From positions 1 through 7,124 of the forward strand of contig JACQVO010000018.1 in NCBI GenBank assembly GCA_016209725.1: DNA of 7,124 nt, read 5' to 3'. Shown piece by piece: positions 6,589 through 7,124 of the stretch; within the stretch, counting starts at the first letter, position 1, and every line of letters begins with the position of its first letter. The translations under genes were made by a program, and so were the position numbers. A model generated the notes under the pieces. That model saw only the letters and a list, made by a program, of their open reading frames with translations, did no database searches and had not been told where the DNA came from. The DNA comes from Candidatus Methylomirabilota bacterium (GTDB lineage: Bacteria; Methylomirabilota; Methylomirabilia; Methylomirabilales; 2-02-FULL-66-22).

Positions 6589-6702
6589 AACCGCCAGGCC
6601 GCCAAGGTCGACAAGAGTGTCATGCTCCGACTATTGGATCGGGGAAAGGGGACAGTGATTATGGTGCGCTCTGAGCATGGCGTTCTTGGCGTCTTGGCGG
6701 TT
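6589..6702. repeat. Short element bounded by 18-bp imperfect inverted repeats
   Basis: The left arm AACCGCCAGGCCGCCAAG (6589-6606) matches the reverse complement of the right arm CTTGGCGTCTTGGCGGTT (6685-6702) at 16 of 18 positions. Inside, CATGCTC (6621-6627) pairs exactly with GAGCATG (6673-6679). There is no coding capacity. It fills most of the spacer between the peptidase gene and tsaD and lies in the probable leader of tsaD. It resembles dispersed non-coding repeats (MITE or REP type) found between genes in many bacteria, but whether it recurs in this genome cannot be seen here. Confidence 0.55.
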
Positions 6703-6720
6703 TGTCTGATTTGGTCAAAC

Positions 6721-7124
6721 CTATCCGGCGGACTTCGCCTCGGCCTTGGGGGGTGCGCCGTTTCTCTCCAGGATCCGCGTGGCCTTCAGGATCTCGATGG
6801 CCCGCTGGAGCTGAACGTCCTTCTGGAGATCCACCACGTCGCGGCGCCCGATCTCCACCCCCTCCCCTTCCTGGTCGCCGATCCGCTGGTCGCGCGGGCG
6901 TTCGCCGGCAGCCAGGCGGCGCGCCTCCTCTTCCCGTTGGCGCTGCTGGGCCGTGACCTCCGGCTTGGGCGGCTCCACGATGATGTCCGGCATGATCCCG
7001 GTCCCGTGGATGGAGCGGCCGCGCGGGGTGAAGTACTTGGCCGTGGTCAACCGCAGGCCCGAGCCGTCAGAGAGCGGGATCACCGTCTGCACCGACCCCT
7101 TCCCGAAGGTCTTGGTCCCCAGGA
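6721..7124 (-). CDS. S41 family C-terminal processing peptidase (CtpA/Prc), C-terminal end only
   Basis: These periplasmic serine proteases cleave proteins near their C-termini. Only the last 133 codons are in the window; the frame is open through 7124, so the signal peptide, PDZ domain and catalytic serine lie beyond the edge. The fragment starts LGTKTFGKGSVQ. The lysine of TFGKG (codon 7099-7101) corresponds to the general-base lysine of the Ser/Lys dyad in Prc and CtpA. IPLSDGSGLRLTTAKYFTPRGRSIHGTGIMPDI follows in the form typical of the family. The GTG at 7092 is internal and not a start. After PDIIVE comes a charged, Glu/Arg-rich tail and the common QLQRAIEILKA helix, ending at TAG 6721-6723. 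It is the first gene of the - strand group, with tsaD 140 bp downstream. Confidence 0.93.
   Translation of the reverse strand, partial: LGTKTFGKGSVQTVIPLSDGSGLRLTTAKYFTPRGRSIHGTGIMPDIIVEPPKPEVTAQQRQREEEARRLAAGERPRDQRIGDQEGEGVEIGRRDVVDLQKDVQLQRAIEILKATRILERNGAPPKAEAKSAG

Noticed and set aside
5795..6658. Open frame of 287 codons on the + strand opposite tsaD
   Set aside because: It covers the complement of conserved TsaD motifs, is rich in His/Gly/Arg without any fold-like pattern, and is a shadow of tsaD.

Overview
This is a GC-rich window (roughly 64% G+C by eye) from a bacterium. Gene content does not fix the phylum. The compact GC-rich style, a C-terminal processing peptidase next to tsaD-def, and several damaged accessory genes would suit an uncultivated lineage such as NC10 or Rokubacteria, or a deltaproteobacterium, but that placement is a guess.

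Left part (1-3891, + strand): an accessory module that looks like the edge of a defence island. It opens with the last 728 codons of a SNF2/RapA-type helicase whose N-terminus is off-window. After 66 bp comes a gene for an AlbA_2 (Schlafen-type) / GHKL ATPase / winged-helix protein. That second gene is split by one in-frame TAA at 3217-3219. The reading frame and family homology continue straight through the stop, so it is one broken gene and not two genes.

Middle part (3892-5054): a 260-bp spacer carrying two copies of a roughly 30-bp palindromic unit, 40 bp apart. It lies just upstream of a TSUP (TauE/SafE) membrane transporter gene that can only be read in full by correcting two separate 1-base losses. 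A 143-bp convergent spacer follows.

Right part (5055-7124, - strand): housekeeping genes in transcription order: the C-terminal end of an S41 C-terminal processing peptidase (partial), then tsaD (tRNA t6A synthesis), then def (peptide deformylase). tsaD and def overlap by ATGA and are probably translated together. Between the peptidase and tsaD lies a 114-bp segment bounded by 18-bp imperfect inverted repeats. One arm shares 15 identical bases with a site just beyond the 3' end of def.

The contrast is the main message: the - strand housekeeping genes are intact, while the neighbouring + strand accessory genes carry three disabling lesions within about 1.65 kb. No RNA genes, CRISPR arrays, insertion sequences with transposase, or convincing sigma-70 promoters or intrinsic terminators were seen.
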